NCBI GenBank assembly: GCA_002389505.1
Contig: DGPA01000026.1
Span: forward strand, 100,048-164,047
Direction of reading: 5' to 3'
DNA: 64,000 bases
Source of the DNA: Halieaceae bacterium UBA4452
GTDB taxonomy: Bacteria; Pseudomonadota; Gammaproteobacteria; Pseudomonadales; Halieaceae
In this document: one piece after another, positions 8,691-17,656 of the stretch
How the letters are laid out: the number at the start of each line of letters is the position of its first letter
How positions within the stretch are numbered: the first letter of the stretch is position 1
Made by a program: the position numbers and the translations under genes
Notes under the pieces: generated by a model
Databases searched by the model: none
The model's input: the letters and a program-made list of their open reading frames with translations, nothing else
What the model was told of the DNA's origin: nothing

Positions 8691-9560
8691 ATGGAACTAG
8701 TCATTATTAGTGGTCGTTCAGGCTCGGGGAAAAGTACCGCGCTGCATCAATTAGAGGATCTAGGATATTACTGCGTAGATAACTTACCTGCAGCGTTGTT
8801 ACCCACCCTCATACTCCAATTGGAGCGTGAGCAATATGCGGCCTTCAAGGGAATCGCCCTGTGTCTTGACGCACGCAATAGCGACGATGACCTGCATCAA
8901 ATTCACCCTGTCCTCAAGGCACTACCCAATACCATTAACAGTGAAGTCATCTTCCTCGACGCAAGCAACGACATTCTCATCAAGCGTTTTAGCGAAACCC
9001 GCCGACGACACCCACTGACCTCCGATCAGCGATCACTCGCCGAGGCCATCGCCAATGAAAGTGTGCTGCTGGAGGGGCTCGCTCAACAAGCAGACCTTAC
9101 CATCGATACCAGCCGGCTTACCCTCTACGATCTGCGCGCAATGATAAGCAGTCGGTTGGGAGGGGAGCCTCGTGAGGGGCTGTCCCTACTCGTTGAATCC
9201 TTTGGATTTAAGCGAGGAGTTCCCCCTGATGCCGATCTTGTTTTTGATGCTAGGCTACTACCCAATCCGCATTGGGTGACTAATCTTAGAACCAAAACAG
9301 GCCAAGACACGGAGGTCGCTCAGTTTTTAGAGCAGCAGCATACCACCGCGATTTTCATTAAGCAGATAGTGGATTTTCTGCAGTACTGGTTGCCAGAGTA
9401 TCAACAGTCGCAACGCAGTTACATGACTGTTGCCATTGGCTGTACCGGCGGGCAGCATCGCTCGGTTTATGTTGCAGAACAGATATATAAGCAGATCAAA
9501 CAAGGCCATACTCCAACTCAAATTCGACACCGTGAATTAGCGAGGTTGGACACACGATGA
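8691..9560 (+). CDS. rapZ: RNase adapter/nucleotide-binding protein RapZ
   Basis: P-loop protein of the RapZ/YvcJ family; in enterobacteria it delivers the GlmZ small RNA to RNase E to tune glucosamine-6-phosphate synthesis. The 289-residue product has Walker A GRSGSGKS (residues 8-15), LEDLGYYCVDNLP, the conserved SFGFKRGVPPDADLVFDAR and the C-terminal GCTGGQHRSVYVAEQ motif of the RNA-binding domain. Its end overlaps npr by 4 bases. The RNA-adapter role in this lineage is inferred from the family; the GlmY/GlmZ RNAs are not visible here. Confidence 0.95.
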   Translation: MELVIISGRSGSGKSTALHQLEDLGYYCVDNLPAALLPTLILQLEREQYAAFKGIALCLDARNSDDDLHQIHPVLKALPNTINSEVIFLDASNDILIKRFSETRRRHPLTSDQRSLAEAIANESVLLEGLAQQADLTIDTSRLTLYDLRAMISSRLGGEPREGLSLLVESFGFKRGVPPDADLVFDARLLPNPHWVTNLRTKTGQDTEVAQFLEQQHTTAIFIKQIVDFLQYWLPEYQQSQRSYMTVAIGCTGGQHRSVYVAEQIYKQIKQGHTPTQIRHRELARLDTR

Positions 9561-9826
9561 TTGAGTGCGAGATCGACATCATAAATCGTCTCGGGCTGCA
9601 TGCTCGCGCAGCAGCAAAGTTGGTGGACTGCGCGGCGAAATTTAGCTGCCGCATCCAGATAAAAAAAGGTCAGCAAGTCATTGACGCCAAAAGTATCATG
9701 TCGGTCATGATGTTAGCAGCGGGTAATGGCACAGCGCTGACCCTGATGATCGAAGGTGAAGACGAAAATGCCGCCTGCAATGCGCTGACGGCCCTCATCG
9801 CTGATCGATTTGGAGAGCCGGACTAA
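9557..9826 (+). CDS. npr: HPr-like phosphocarrier NPr
   Basis: Phosphocarrier that relays phosphate from EI-Ntr to PtsN. The 89-residue HPr fold starts MIECEIDIINRLGLHARAAA with the phosphorylatable His15, and contains the conserved AKSIMSVMMLAAGNGTALTL around the regulatory serine position. It overlaps rapZ by 4 bases (ATGA type) and ends the rpoN cluster; about 70 bases without a gene precede mgtE. Confidence 0.95.
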   Translation: MIECEIDIINRLGLHARAAAKLVDCAAKFSCRIQIKKGQQVIDAKSIMSVMMLAAGNGTALTLMIEGEDENAACNALTALIADRFGEPD

Positions 9827-9895
9827 CCCGACAAATTCCAAGATGCACCGTAGACCGGACTGACGGATAATAGTCAGACGTTCAGAGGACTCCCC

Positions 9896-11242
9896 ATGAC
9901 CACTGCCATCAAATCTCAAAAGCAGCTTGCCCGACTCGATCAAGCGCTCAGCACTGGCACACTGGCTGATGTTACGGGGATTGTGTCCGATTTATCGCCG
10001 GGAGACGTGGCACACCTAATCAGCTCTTCACCGCCTCGTTACCGTCATGTGCTTTGGCGATTATTAGAGCCAGAGCAAGAGGCCGCCGTTCTCAACGAGC
10101 TGCCAGAGGACTTACGCACTGCGTTCTTAGCTGATATGGGCCCCAAAGCGCTTGCTGACATTGTCGGGCAGCTCGATGACGACGATGTGGCCGACATTCT
10201 ACAAGAGCTGCCCGAACATATTACCGATCAAGTTCTGAGCATCATGAATGTGCAGGATAGAGCGCGTATTGAAACGGTGCTAGGTTACTCGGATGATGTC
10301 GCCGGTGGTCTGATGAGCACCGACACCATCACTGTGCGCGCTAATCTCACCCTGGATGTGGTTTTGCGCTATCTAAGGCGACACCAAGAAATTCCGCTCA
10401 ATACCGATACTGTTATCGTTGTTAACAGAGAGGAACGCTACGTCGGTTTATTACCGATACGAACACTGCTCGTTGCTGATCCAGGGGTATCCGTTCGCGA
10501 AATGATGGTCACTAATCGCGATCCCATCCCCGCTCTTATGGATGCTTCAGAGGTCGCACGACTGTTTGAGCGCAATGACTGGATATCCGCCCCGGTGGTT
10601 GATGACCATGGCTGCCTCATTGGTCGAATCACCATTGATGATATTGTCGACGTTATTCGTGAAGAAGCCGATCACTCCCTAACATCGCTCGGCCATCTGG
10701 TCGAGGAAGATACTTTTTCCCCCGCGCTCCACACTGCCCCTCGTCGCGCCATTTGGCTGGGCATTAATCTATGCACTGCATTTATTGCGGCGGCGGTTAT
10801 TAATGCTTTTCAGGGCACTATCGAAAAAGTCATCGCCTTAGCGGTACTAATGCCTATTGTCGCCAGCATGGGTGGTATTGCCGGGACGCAAACCCTCACT
10901 GTGCTCATCCGCGGCATGGCCATGGGACAGATTAATGCGCGCAATCAAGGGTGGCTGGTTGGTAGAGAGGCGGCGGTGGGTGCCATGAATGGGACACTGT
11001 GGGCTGTTGTTGTCGCCATTGCTGCTGCACTATGGTTTGATGATGCTCTACTGGGCGCGGTGATCGCTTCTGCGATGGTCATCAACCTCATTACAGCCGG
11101 GGTTTCAGGCGCATTATTACCGCTGTTGTTACAACGATGGGGTATTGATCCGGCCCTCGCTGGTGGGGTTATTCTTACCACAGTGACCGATGTAGTCGGT
11201 TTCCTATCATTTCTTGGATTAGCGACACTGGCTTATGGATGA
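9896..11242 (+). CDS. mgtE: Magnesium transporter MgtE
   Basis: Mg2+ channel/transporter gated by cytosolic Mg2+. The 448-residue protein shows the canonical order: an MgtE N-domain with EPEQEAAVLNELPEDLRTA and LDDDDVADILQELPE (about 20-130), two CBS domains (about 135-255, GRITIDDIVDVI), and a C-terminal channel of five helices with MPIVASMGGIAGTQTLTVLIRG. GAGGA six bases upstream supports the ATG. Its last 8 bases overlap darP. The neighbourhood of npr-mgtE is common in marine gammaproteobacteria (family knowledge, not tested here). Confidence 0.95.
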   Translation: MTTAIKSQKQLARLDQALSTGTLADVTGIVSDLSPGDVAHLISSSPPRYRHVLWRLLEPEQEAAVLNELPEDLRTAFLADMGPKALADIVGQLDDDDVADILQELPEHITDQVLSIMNVQDRARIETVLGYSDDVAGGLMSTDTITVRANLTLDVVLRYLRRHQEIPLNTDTVIVVNREERYVGLLPIRTLLVADPGVSVREMMVTNRDPIPALMDASEVARLFERNDWISAPVVDDHGCLIGRITIDDIVDVIREEADHSLTSLGHLVEEDTFSPALHTAPRRAIWLGINLCTAFIAAAVINAFQGTIEKVIALAVLMPIVASMGGIAGTQTLTVLIRGMAMGQINARNQGWLVGREAAVGAMNGTLWAVVVAIAAALWFDDALLGAVIASAMVINLITAGVSGALLPLLLQRWGIDPALAGGVILTTVTDVVGFLSFLGLATLAYG

Positions 11243-11750
11243 TCAAGGCAATGATGACGGGCAGGAGGGTCCCAGCAAAAGCGCTGTCAAGCGTGAGATG
11301 ACGGCGTTACAAGCGCTGGGCGCCCGCCTAACCGAACTGCCTGCCGCTCAACTCAAACATATACCGATAGAGAATGAGCAGCTCTACGACGCGATAATGC
11401 TGGCACGTCGAATAACCGCTCGGGGTGGACGTCGGCGCCAATTACAGTTCATTGGCAAACTGATGCGCAATACCGACCCCTCTATGATTGAGGACGCACT
11501 CGCCCGATTGGATGGTCAACACGAAGAGCAAAAGGCGCACTTCCACCGACTCGAGAACCTCCGTGATCGACTGCTACACCAGGGCGATAAGGCCCTGCCA
11601 GAGCTCTTGGTGCTTTATCCGGACGTCGACCGACAAACTATTCGACAACTCGTAAGAAGCTATCAAGCCGAGCAAAAAAATAACAAGCCATTATCCGCCG
11701 CTCGAAAATTATTCCGCTATTTGAGAGAACTCGATAGCGCTCACGATTAG
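11235..11750 (+). CDS. darP: Ribosome biogenesis factor DarP (YjgA, DUF615)
   Basis: Dual-action ribosomal maturation protein that binds late 50S intermediates. The 171-residue, highly charged helical product begins with an acidic tail (MDDQGNDDGQEGPSKSAVKR) and carries the family motif LYDAIMLARRITARGGRRRQ followed by FIGKLMR, ending with ARKLFRYLREL. It overlaps mgtE by 8 bases. In E. coli the gene adjoins pmbA/tldE; here it is converging with yhdP and no tldD or pmbA is present. Confidence 0.92.
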   Translation: MDDQGNDDGQEGPSKSAVKREMTALQALGARLTELPAAQLKHIPIENEQLYDAIMLARRITARGGRRRQLQFIGKLMRNTDPSMIEDALARLDGQHEEQKAHFHRLENLRDRLLHQGDKALPELLVLYPDVDRQTIRQLVRSYQAEQKNNKPLSAARKLFRYLRELDSAHD

Positions 11751-11777
11751 TGAGGCTGCTCAGTGCCGACGGAACGG

Positions 11778-14700
11778 TCATTGAGGAGTGGGATCAATGG
11801 CTGACGGTGCCTCCCCGTCAGAAACCTGATGCTCCTCCGGGCTCTGCCCGGTGTCCTCGACACCCTTTAGCGCCCCCGCCGGATGAGTGGTCGACTTCTC
11901 TGTCGGTGCGGACCGCTCTTTATTGCTGCTGGCATCGAAGATTCGAATAAATGACACCTTAGGCGTAGCAATATTGCCCGTCACCGAGTAAACCCCACTG
12001 GTAAGGCTCTTTACCTGATCTTCAAATAGCTTACCCACTAAGTAAGCCCCTGCGCCAACCGGTAAGCCTGCAGCGAGCGCCGCGACCCAGGGAATATTAT
12101 CGGCCAGCGGCAAGGTGACTACCAGCTCACCATCAATCGTCTGCTCGAGTAGATCTATATCGCTATCTATCTGAAAACCACCACCATCTGCGTCGACAAC
12201 AAAATCTGGGATGCTGATTTGACCGGGCTCAAAAATAAACTCCCCCTGCGCTTTCTTGAAGGCTACACCCGGATTAAATAAGCGTACGACATTGGCTCGA
12301 CCAAATAGATCAGACAGGTTTAATAAGCTAAGGAGTCGAATGACACCTGATGCCCCGGCAGGCACGGGCAAAAACGCTCCCTCCAGAATGACGATATCTA
12401 GCGCACCCGAGAGCTTGTTTAAATGCATGTCTGCCGGAGATCCCTGCCAGCTCAAGGTACCCGACGCGCTGCCGCGGGTAGATTTGACAACGGGATCGGT
12501 TGTTAATTCCCGCAGAGATCGACTCACATCACCCAAGGTGGCCTCAATATCAATAGTGGTTTGGTAGCGATCATCATCACTACGTACCCACGCTAGCGAG
12601 GTCCCCTGTAGCAAATCTGTGTCGATAATATTGCCTTGAATATTACTCGCTAATAGCCGATTGCCGTTAGAATCCAGTTGAAAAGTGACTGCCCCAAGGG
12701 ACTGCCCACCGTACTCTACATTGGCAATCACCACGTCAATCGGCGTCATTAGGCTTGGCGGGGTTAGCACGGCTGCGGTGTCAGGCATATCACTGAGCTT
12801 GGTAGAAAATTGATCAAAATCTAAGCTATTAATAATTAAGCTCAAGGGTTGATCCGGCCGGCCAAGGGTTAACTCAGCGTCGAGCCAATCAGCATTGATT
12901 CCCAACATAGTCCAGTCGGCATAGGGAGTCAGATCTATCTGAACAGAGCCGACATCGACAGGCCCCAACCAAAGTGCAGAGATGTCAACATCATTAACCG
13001 TGAGTGCCATATCGATGCTATCCGCACCCGTATAAGAACGGTAGGCTGACCAAATAGGTAGCCAAGGCTCAAGGGATAATTTGGGGATGGAACCGGTTAT
13101 CGTTAGCTCCTCCTTGTGCGGCGGAATAGCTAGATTGATAGGTCGAGTGCGCGGTGTTAAGTCAATCGTTGCGCCAATAAGCTTGCCCTGCTTCCGGTAT
13201 CCTTCAACCATTACGCGATCCGACCAAAAAGCTTTCCAAGAGGTATCTGCGTCGACGGCAAACTCGAGTTCTAGGGGTGCTGAACGACCGATCGGCTTTG
13301 CAACGGGCTCAGGCAAATCAATCGCGGCATTGAGCATGTCGGTACTGACGCGCACTAGTGCTTGCTCACCAATAGCCACCTCAGCGACCAGATCGAGGAC
13401 TCCCGATACAGGCAGCTGAGTGCTTTCTAACTCCATATTCAATAGATTGGTTAACCAATCGGTAACGATGGGGCTGGGCAACGACGATTCGAAGCGCGCA
13501 TTCAACACGCTGGCATCCTCGATTGATGAAGCCCCTGGCCCTATCGCTATCGCGAGTGGTTGGCCCATCAATCGACCCGCTAAGTTACTCGCACGAAAGC
13601 CCGTTTCAGTGCGGTAAAAAAACTCACCCGCTAAGGCGTCAATGGTCAGTCCCAAGCGCTGCGAGCTTACTGATGCATCCAAGCGCGCGGCCACATCAAC
13701 AGCCGCCGGTCGGGTGAGCTCTCCAACATTCAGACCAACAGTCGCGCTGCCTGTCACCGGGCCTTCAGCATTCGCGTCGGCGAAAAAAACAGGGGCACGT
13801 CCAGCGATAGGCGTATCATTTAACCAAGAGAGCAACTCGCCAGCGTCGCTCGCAAAGGCCGTATTTATGCGCAACTCACCCTGATCTTTCCCTGCGTCCA
13901 CCTCCACGGCTAGATTAGTGAGCTCGATGTTGCCCGACCGAGCGGCCGCAGCCCAAACACTCACTCTGTCGGTATCGATGTAGGCGGTGGCCGACGTGTC
14001 GGTCATGGCCGGCCAATCAGGATGATAGTTGACCGTAGTCTCCGCCATGTCCAGGGCCAACTGCATCGTTTGTTCAGCTTGACCATAGGGTTTCAAGCTG
14101 CCCCGCCAGACAAAAGCGGCAGTATTTATCTTCGCCCTGGGTACTAAGGTACCCAACCACTGATACAGCCTCGGCTTGATCAATGTAGGAACGTACAGAC
14201 CCACAAGATCCTCAGTCGCATTACTAATCCCGGCACTTAAATACAGTTCGGTGGGTTGAGCCTGCCGACTGTCGGCAGTCAGGGCGATGTCCATAGCAAA
14301 CAGTGCGCGAGCCCTGTGAGTATTGGCGGCAACATCAAACACTCCCTGGTCAAGCAACAATCTTTCGTCCTGCCAGCGCCCCGTCAGCTTTCCTTGCACA
14401 GTATTAAACATCAGTGGAGAACTGTAGATCTTCGGCAGGTGTAAGCCACTGTTTTGACTATCTACCCACACCGCTGCGCCCGCCTGATTGACTTCAAGCG
14501 TTGCATCAAGTTGCGAAATACCCGGAATAGCGGCGAAAGCAGAAATCGTTGCATTAGTCAGTTCCGCTGTGACTGACCAAGCATCCAGCGGTTGACCTAT
14601 ATCATCAATCGTCATCGACAAAGCCCGCACCTCACCCCGGGGAGCAACCGCCGTGAGAATAGCCCTCGGGCGTTGGGGAAGAAGGTGGGTTGCTAACACT

Positions 14701-15713
14701 ATGTCGTTGAACGCTGCCAGCTCGATATCGTTGGCCGCTATCGATAAGCCCTGTCCGTCAAACGTGACCTGCAGTTTATCGAGGCCGAGTTCGCTATCGC
14801 TTTGTTGAATGTTTAGGTCTTGAAGGGTAGCGAGCCAACGGCCATTTTTTCGTCTGATAAGGGCAGCAAATTCTAATCGTTCAAACAATGGCGCAGGGCT
14901 TGTACTGTCCTCTACCGCCGTTGACAGCGCTGTGAAAGCGCTACGCGAGGTAATTTTAGGAACACCCGAGCGGAGTTGAAGCCAATAATCCACTGCCGCG
15001 TGCCCCTGCAACGGCATGTCCATTAGTCCCAGCACCGGTGGAATAGTGCCTAGCAGCTGACCATGAAAGTCGCCGTCGAAGGTCTCAGGCCTTTCGAGGT
15101 CACCCACACCGCTACCCTCGAAGGTCGCCCTCATGCCCCCTTGGTCGGTCAGCGTTAATCGAATATCTCGGCGGCTCCGTTCACGGTGGACCTCAAGATT
15201 CAGCGTCAGCCGGGATGTATGCTCACGGTCAATCAACACTAACTCAGCGTCGGTGACTGTTACCTTCCTAAACTGACCCGCAATAGCCGACAGGGTTGCC
15301 AGCTCCGCTCGCCAGTCGGTTTGATCGTCCGCCCGCAATCGAAGCTCCACGGACGCGCCACTGACCAATAAACCACCTAGGCGAGGTTGTAATGCCAATA
15401 GGGACTGCCATGGATCAATACTGACAGTTCCGCGTTTAATAATCAGAGTATCCTCGGAGCTGCCCGGTAACTCGAGCGCTAAATCTTGAAAAGTCAGATG
15501 CGGCGTAAAGCCGATTAATTCTCCACGGATATCACCCAGCCCTAGCGATGTGCCCATTTGCTCAGACAACATGGCGCCGACTGATGCCTGAGAATTGGGT
15601 AATAGACCCATGACAACGCGAGTGATAGACACGTAGGAGGCCAGCACTATGATTCCGACAAGCAAAGCTCGCCAAACGAAAGTCCCTATACCGCGATGAA
15701 TACGCTCAAGCAT
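11778..15713 (-). CDS. yhdP: AsmA-like envelope phospholipid transport protein YhdP
   Basis: Very large (1311 residues) bridge-like protein of the AsmA/TamB group that spans from inner to outer membrane and moves phospholipids. It has one N-terminal membrane helix (WRALLVGIIVLASYVSITRVV), a long beta-rich periplasmic body and the C-terminal AsmA-like region with GVIRLLSLLNLSDLFGR and LPLADNIPWVAALAAGLPVGAGAYLVGK. It ends in a charged, proline-rich tail. Its start overlaps the end of maf by 8 bases. RNase G (rng), which usually sits between maf and yhdP, is missing. With mlaC this is a second lipid-transport gene of the window. Confidence 0.92.
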   Translation of the reverse strand: MLERIHRGIGTFVWRALLVGIIVLASYVSITRVVMGLLPNSQASVGAMLSEQMGTSLGLGDIRGELIGFTPHLTFQDLALELPGSSEDTLIIKRGTVSIDPWQSLLALQPRLGGLLVSGASVELRLRADDQTDWRAELATLSAIAGQFRKVTVTDAELVLIDREHTSRLTLNLEVHRERSRRDIRLTLTDQGGMRATFEGSGVGDLERPETFDGDFHGQLLGTIPPVLGLMDMPLQGHAAVDYWLQLRSGVPKITSRSAFTALSTAVEDSTSPAPLFERLEFAALIRRKNGRWLATLQDLNIQQSDSELGLDKLQVTFDGQGLSIAANDIELAAFNDIVLATHLLPQRPRAILTAVAPRGEVRALSMTIDDIGQPLDAWSVTAELTNATISAFAAIPGISQLDATLEVNQAGAAVWVDSQNSGLHLPKIYSSPLMFNTVQGKLTGRWQDERLLLDQGVFDVAANTHRARALFAMDIALTADSRQAQPTELYLSAGISNATEDLVGLYVPTLIKPRLYQWLGTLVPRAKINTAAFVWRGSLKPYGQAEQTMQLALDMAETTVNYHPDWPAMTDTSATAYIDTDRVSVWAAAARSGNIELTNLAVEVDAGKDQGELRINTAFASDAGELLSWLNDTPIAGRAPVFFADANAEGPVTGSATVGLNVGELTRPAAVDVAARLDASVSSQRLGLTIDALAGEFFYRTETGFRASNLAGRLMGQPLAIAIGPGASSIEDASVLNARFESSLPSPIVTDWLTNLLNMELESTQLPVSGVLDLVAEVAIGEQALVRVSTDMLNAAIDLPEPVAKPIGRSAPLELEFAVDADTSWKAFWSDRVMVEGYRKQGKLIGATIDLTPRTRPINLAIPPHKEELTITGSIPKLSLEPWLPIWSAYRSYTGADSIDMALTVNDVDISALWLGPVDVGSVQIDLTPYADWTMLGINADWLDAELTLGRPDQPLSLIINSLDFDQFSTKLSDMPDTAAVLTPPSLMTPIDVVIANVEYGGQSLGAVTFQLDSNGNRLLASNIQGNIIDTDLLQGTSLAWVRSDDDRYQTTIDIEATLGDVSRSLRELTTDPVVKSTRGSASGTLSWQGSPADMHLNKLSGALDIVILEGAFLPVPAGASGVIRLLSLLNLSDLFGRANVVRLFNPGVAFKKAQGEFIFEPGQISIPDFVVDADGGGFQIDSDIDLLEQTIDGELVVTLPLADNIPWVAALAAGLPVGAGAYLVGKLFEDQVKSLTSGVYSVTGNIATPKVSFIRIFDASSNKERSAPTEKSTTHPAGALKGVEDTGQSPEEHQVSDGEAPSAIDPTPQ

Positions 15714-16296
15714 TTGAGGCGATGGTCCAGTCTGGCGCGAGAGCGAAAGTGGCTAGCAAATCGCGCGTCTCGAGTAAGGGCAATCCGACAACTGCGGAGT
15801 AACTGCCCTCAAGGTGCGCAACGAAGCTTCCCGCCATCCCTTGAATGGCATAAGCGCCTGCCTTGTCCCACGGCTCTTCGGTGGCCAGATACCGACTGAT
15901 TAAACCGTCGCTTAAGATCGCAAACGTCACCGTAGTCGTCACCAAGACATCGCGAAAGACCTCTCCCTGCCGCGCTGATACGGCGGTCAAGACAAGATGA
16001 CTGCGCCCGGAAAGAGCACGTAGCATGTGCTGAGCATGAGCATAGTCAGCAGGCTTGCCTAAAATTTGATCATCAAGGCTAATGGCCGTATCTGCCGACA
16101 ACACTAGCGCACTGCTGTCGTTGGTTGAAGCACAGATCCCCGCTTTTTGATGGGCCATGCGTAACACATACTGCGCGACCGCCTCATTGGGCAAGACCTG
16201 CTCATCAATATTGGCTGAAAAACATACAAAGCGTTGGCACAATAAGCCCAGTAATTGCTTACGTCGAGGACTTGCTGATGCCAGAATTACATTCAC
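15706..16296 (-). CDS. maf: Maf-family nucleotide pyrophosphatase (dTTP/UTP type)
   Basis: House-cleaning nucleoside triphosphate pyrophosphatase linked to cell division control. The 196-residue product starts MNVILASASPRRKQLLGLL, the Maf signature SxSPRR, and has the catalytic region ALVLSADTAISLDDQILGKP plus AGAYAIQGMAGSFVAHLEGSYSAVVGLPL. The GKP and QG motifs suggest the YhdE-like dTTP/UTP subfamily. It shares one base with mreD upstream and 8 bases with yhdP downstream, so mreB-mreC-mreD-maf-yhdP forms one leftward run. Confidence 0.93.
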   Translation of the reverse strand: MNVILASASPRRKQLLGLLCQRFVCFSANIDEQVLPNEAVAQYVLRMAHQKAGICASTNDSSALVLSADTAISLDDQILGKPADYAHAQHMLRALSGRSHLVLTAVSARQGEVFRDVLVTTTVTFAILSDGLISRYLATEEPWDKAGAYAIQGMAGSFVAHLEGSYSAVVGLPLLETRDLLATFALAPDWTIASNA

Positions 16297-16778
16297 TACT
16301 GAACCTCAAAGTCCCGTCGCAAAGCCCGTAAACCATTGCGTACTATCGGCCAGAGAGCCACGGTTAGGGGCAACGAGTACATAAATTGAAATCCGTCGCT
16401 CGCCATGCCCAGTAGACCATGCAGCCAGCGCTCAATGACCAGCGCCAAGCCAATTAACAACCCGATAACAGCGCTTTGCAATAGGCTATCGAATTGTCGA
16501 ATACGCTGATAATTAACCAAAATGAACAAGGTCGCGATGACTGTGCCAAAAGCCAACGCTCCCACCGCAGAGCCGTTAATAATATCAAGCAATAACCCCA
16601 TAATCGCAGCGCTGAATAGACCCACGCGGTGCGGTAAAGCGAGATTCCAATAAAACAAAACAAGCAGTGGCACTTCGGGCCGAAACCAGCGCCAAGAAAA
16701 CGGTAGAGGCACAACATAAGCAATCAACCCAACAATGAGTGAAGTCCATATCACCCAAGTTGCCTGTATTCTGTTCAC
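16296..16778 (-). CDS. mreD: Rod shape-determining protein MreD
   Basis: Small integral membrane protein (160 residues, about five helices) of the Rod complex that directs lateral cell wall growth. Visible features are an N-terminal helix WVIWTSLIVGLIAYVVPLP, then WFRPEVPLLVLFYWNLALPHRVG and the GLLLDIINGSAVGALAFG helix typical of MreD. It overlaps mreC by 4 bases and maf by one. The identification rests on both sequence and its place behind mreB and mreC. Confidence 0.93.
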   Translation of the reverse strand: MNRIQATWVIWTSLIVGLIAYVVPLPFSWRWFRPEVPLLVLFYWNLALPHRVGLFSAAIMGLLLDIINGSAVGALAFGTVIATLFILVNYQRIRQFDSLLQSAVIGLLIGLALVIERWLHGLLGMASDGFQFMYSLPLTVALWPIVRNGLRALRRDFEVQ

Positions 16779-17617
16779 GGCAAGCTATCAGTGCTGGCCA
16801 CCGCAGACGTGGCGAGCAAAACGTAACGGCCGCGATCGAGTTGCGCGAGCGGGCGCGCAACGACCGTGGCAAAAGCGGCGCCAGGATCTGTCTCAATCGC
16901 CATGACTCGGGCGACTGGATAGCCTGGCGGGAATCGACCGGCGAGTCCCGATGTAACCAATACATCATCGACTTTGATATCGGTGGTCGTCGCCACGTGG
17001 CGCACAATAAGCTCATTTATATTGCCAACACCCTCGGTGAGGGCTCTGACACCGCTGCGATTCACCTGTACGGGCACCGCGTGGGTAGCATCGGTAATAA
17101 GCATAGCTCTGCTGGAATTGGCCCCCACCAACACAATTTGGCCCATTAAGCCCTCAGCGCCCAGCAGCGACTGACCTTTAAACACTCCTTGGTTGCTGCC
17201 CTTATCGAGAACCAGCAGATGCCGAGCAGGATCGGCAGAGATCGACACAATCTTGGCCACCATAACATCGAGGTCTATTGCCTTGGACGCATTTAACAAT
17301 ACTCGGTAGTAAGCATTTTCCGCTAGCACCGAAACAAGTCGTTGGGCCTGCCCTTGAATGACCAGATTTTCTTGCAGTAGTCTCGCGTTTTCTTCGCGCA
17401 AACTGCGGCGACTTTGAAAGTAATCCGCCAAACCCCAGAGAACATCCCTCGGCGTCGCAGCAATTTCATAGATCATCGCCGTGGCATCAATCGCGAACAG
17501 TCGGAGCGGCGTTAAACGCGGATGATCCCGAAAGAAAAACAGGGCGCTTAGACACAGAACAGAGGCCAGCAGCAGACGCCAGCCTAAATATTTTTCCTGC
17601 AGAAAAAGCGGTTTAAT
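16775..17617 (-). CDS. mreC: Rod shape-determining protein MreC, probable AUU start
   Basis: Bitopic protein that links MreB filaments to the periplasmic wall synthases. Internal ATG at 17476 would give only 233 residues and remove the membrane anchor. Reading upstream in frame to the stop at 17621-17623 gives (I)KPLFLQEKYLGWRLLLAS followed by a hydrophobic segment VLCLSALFFF, the expected MreC N-terminus and helix. The only plausible initiator is ATT at 17617: GGAG lies 8 bases upstream and the preceding codons run directly into the stop. The resulting protein has 280 residues, with a coiled coil (SLREENARLLQENLVIQGQA) and a beta-domain containing VTSGLAGRFPPGYPVARV. It sits between mreB and mreD. 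Confidence 0.9.
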   Translation of the reverse strand: MKPLFLQEKYLGWRLLLASVLCLSALFFFRDHPRLTPLRLFAIDATAMIYEIAATPRDVLWGLADYFQSRRSLREENARLLQENLVIQGQAQRLVSVLAENAYYRVLLNASKAIDLDVMVAKIVSISADPARHLLVLDKGSNQGVFKGQSLLGAEGLMGQIVLVGANSSRAMLITDATHAVPVQVNRSGVRALTEGVGNINELIVRHVATTTDIKVDDVLVTSGLAGRFPPGYPVARVMAIETDPGAAFATVVARPLAQLDRGRYVLLATSAVASTDSLP

Positions 17618-17656
17618 TTCTCATTCTCCAGCGGTCTGCGTGGGTACTGAAGGAAC

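Noticed and set aside
12256..14444. Several open frames on the plus strand inside yhdP
   Set aside because: All lie opposite the continuous 1311-codon yhdP gene, lack motifs and show typical shadow composition.
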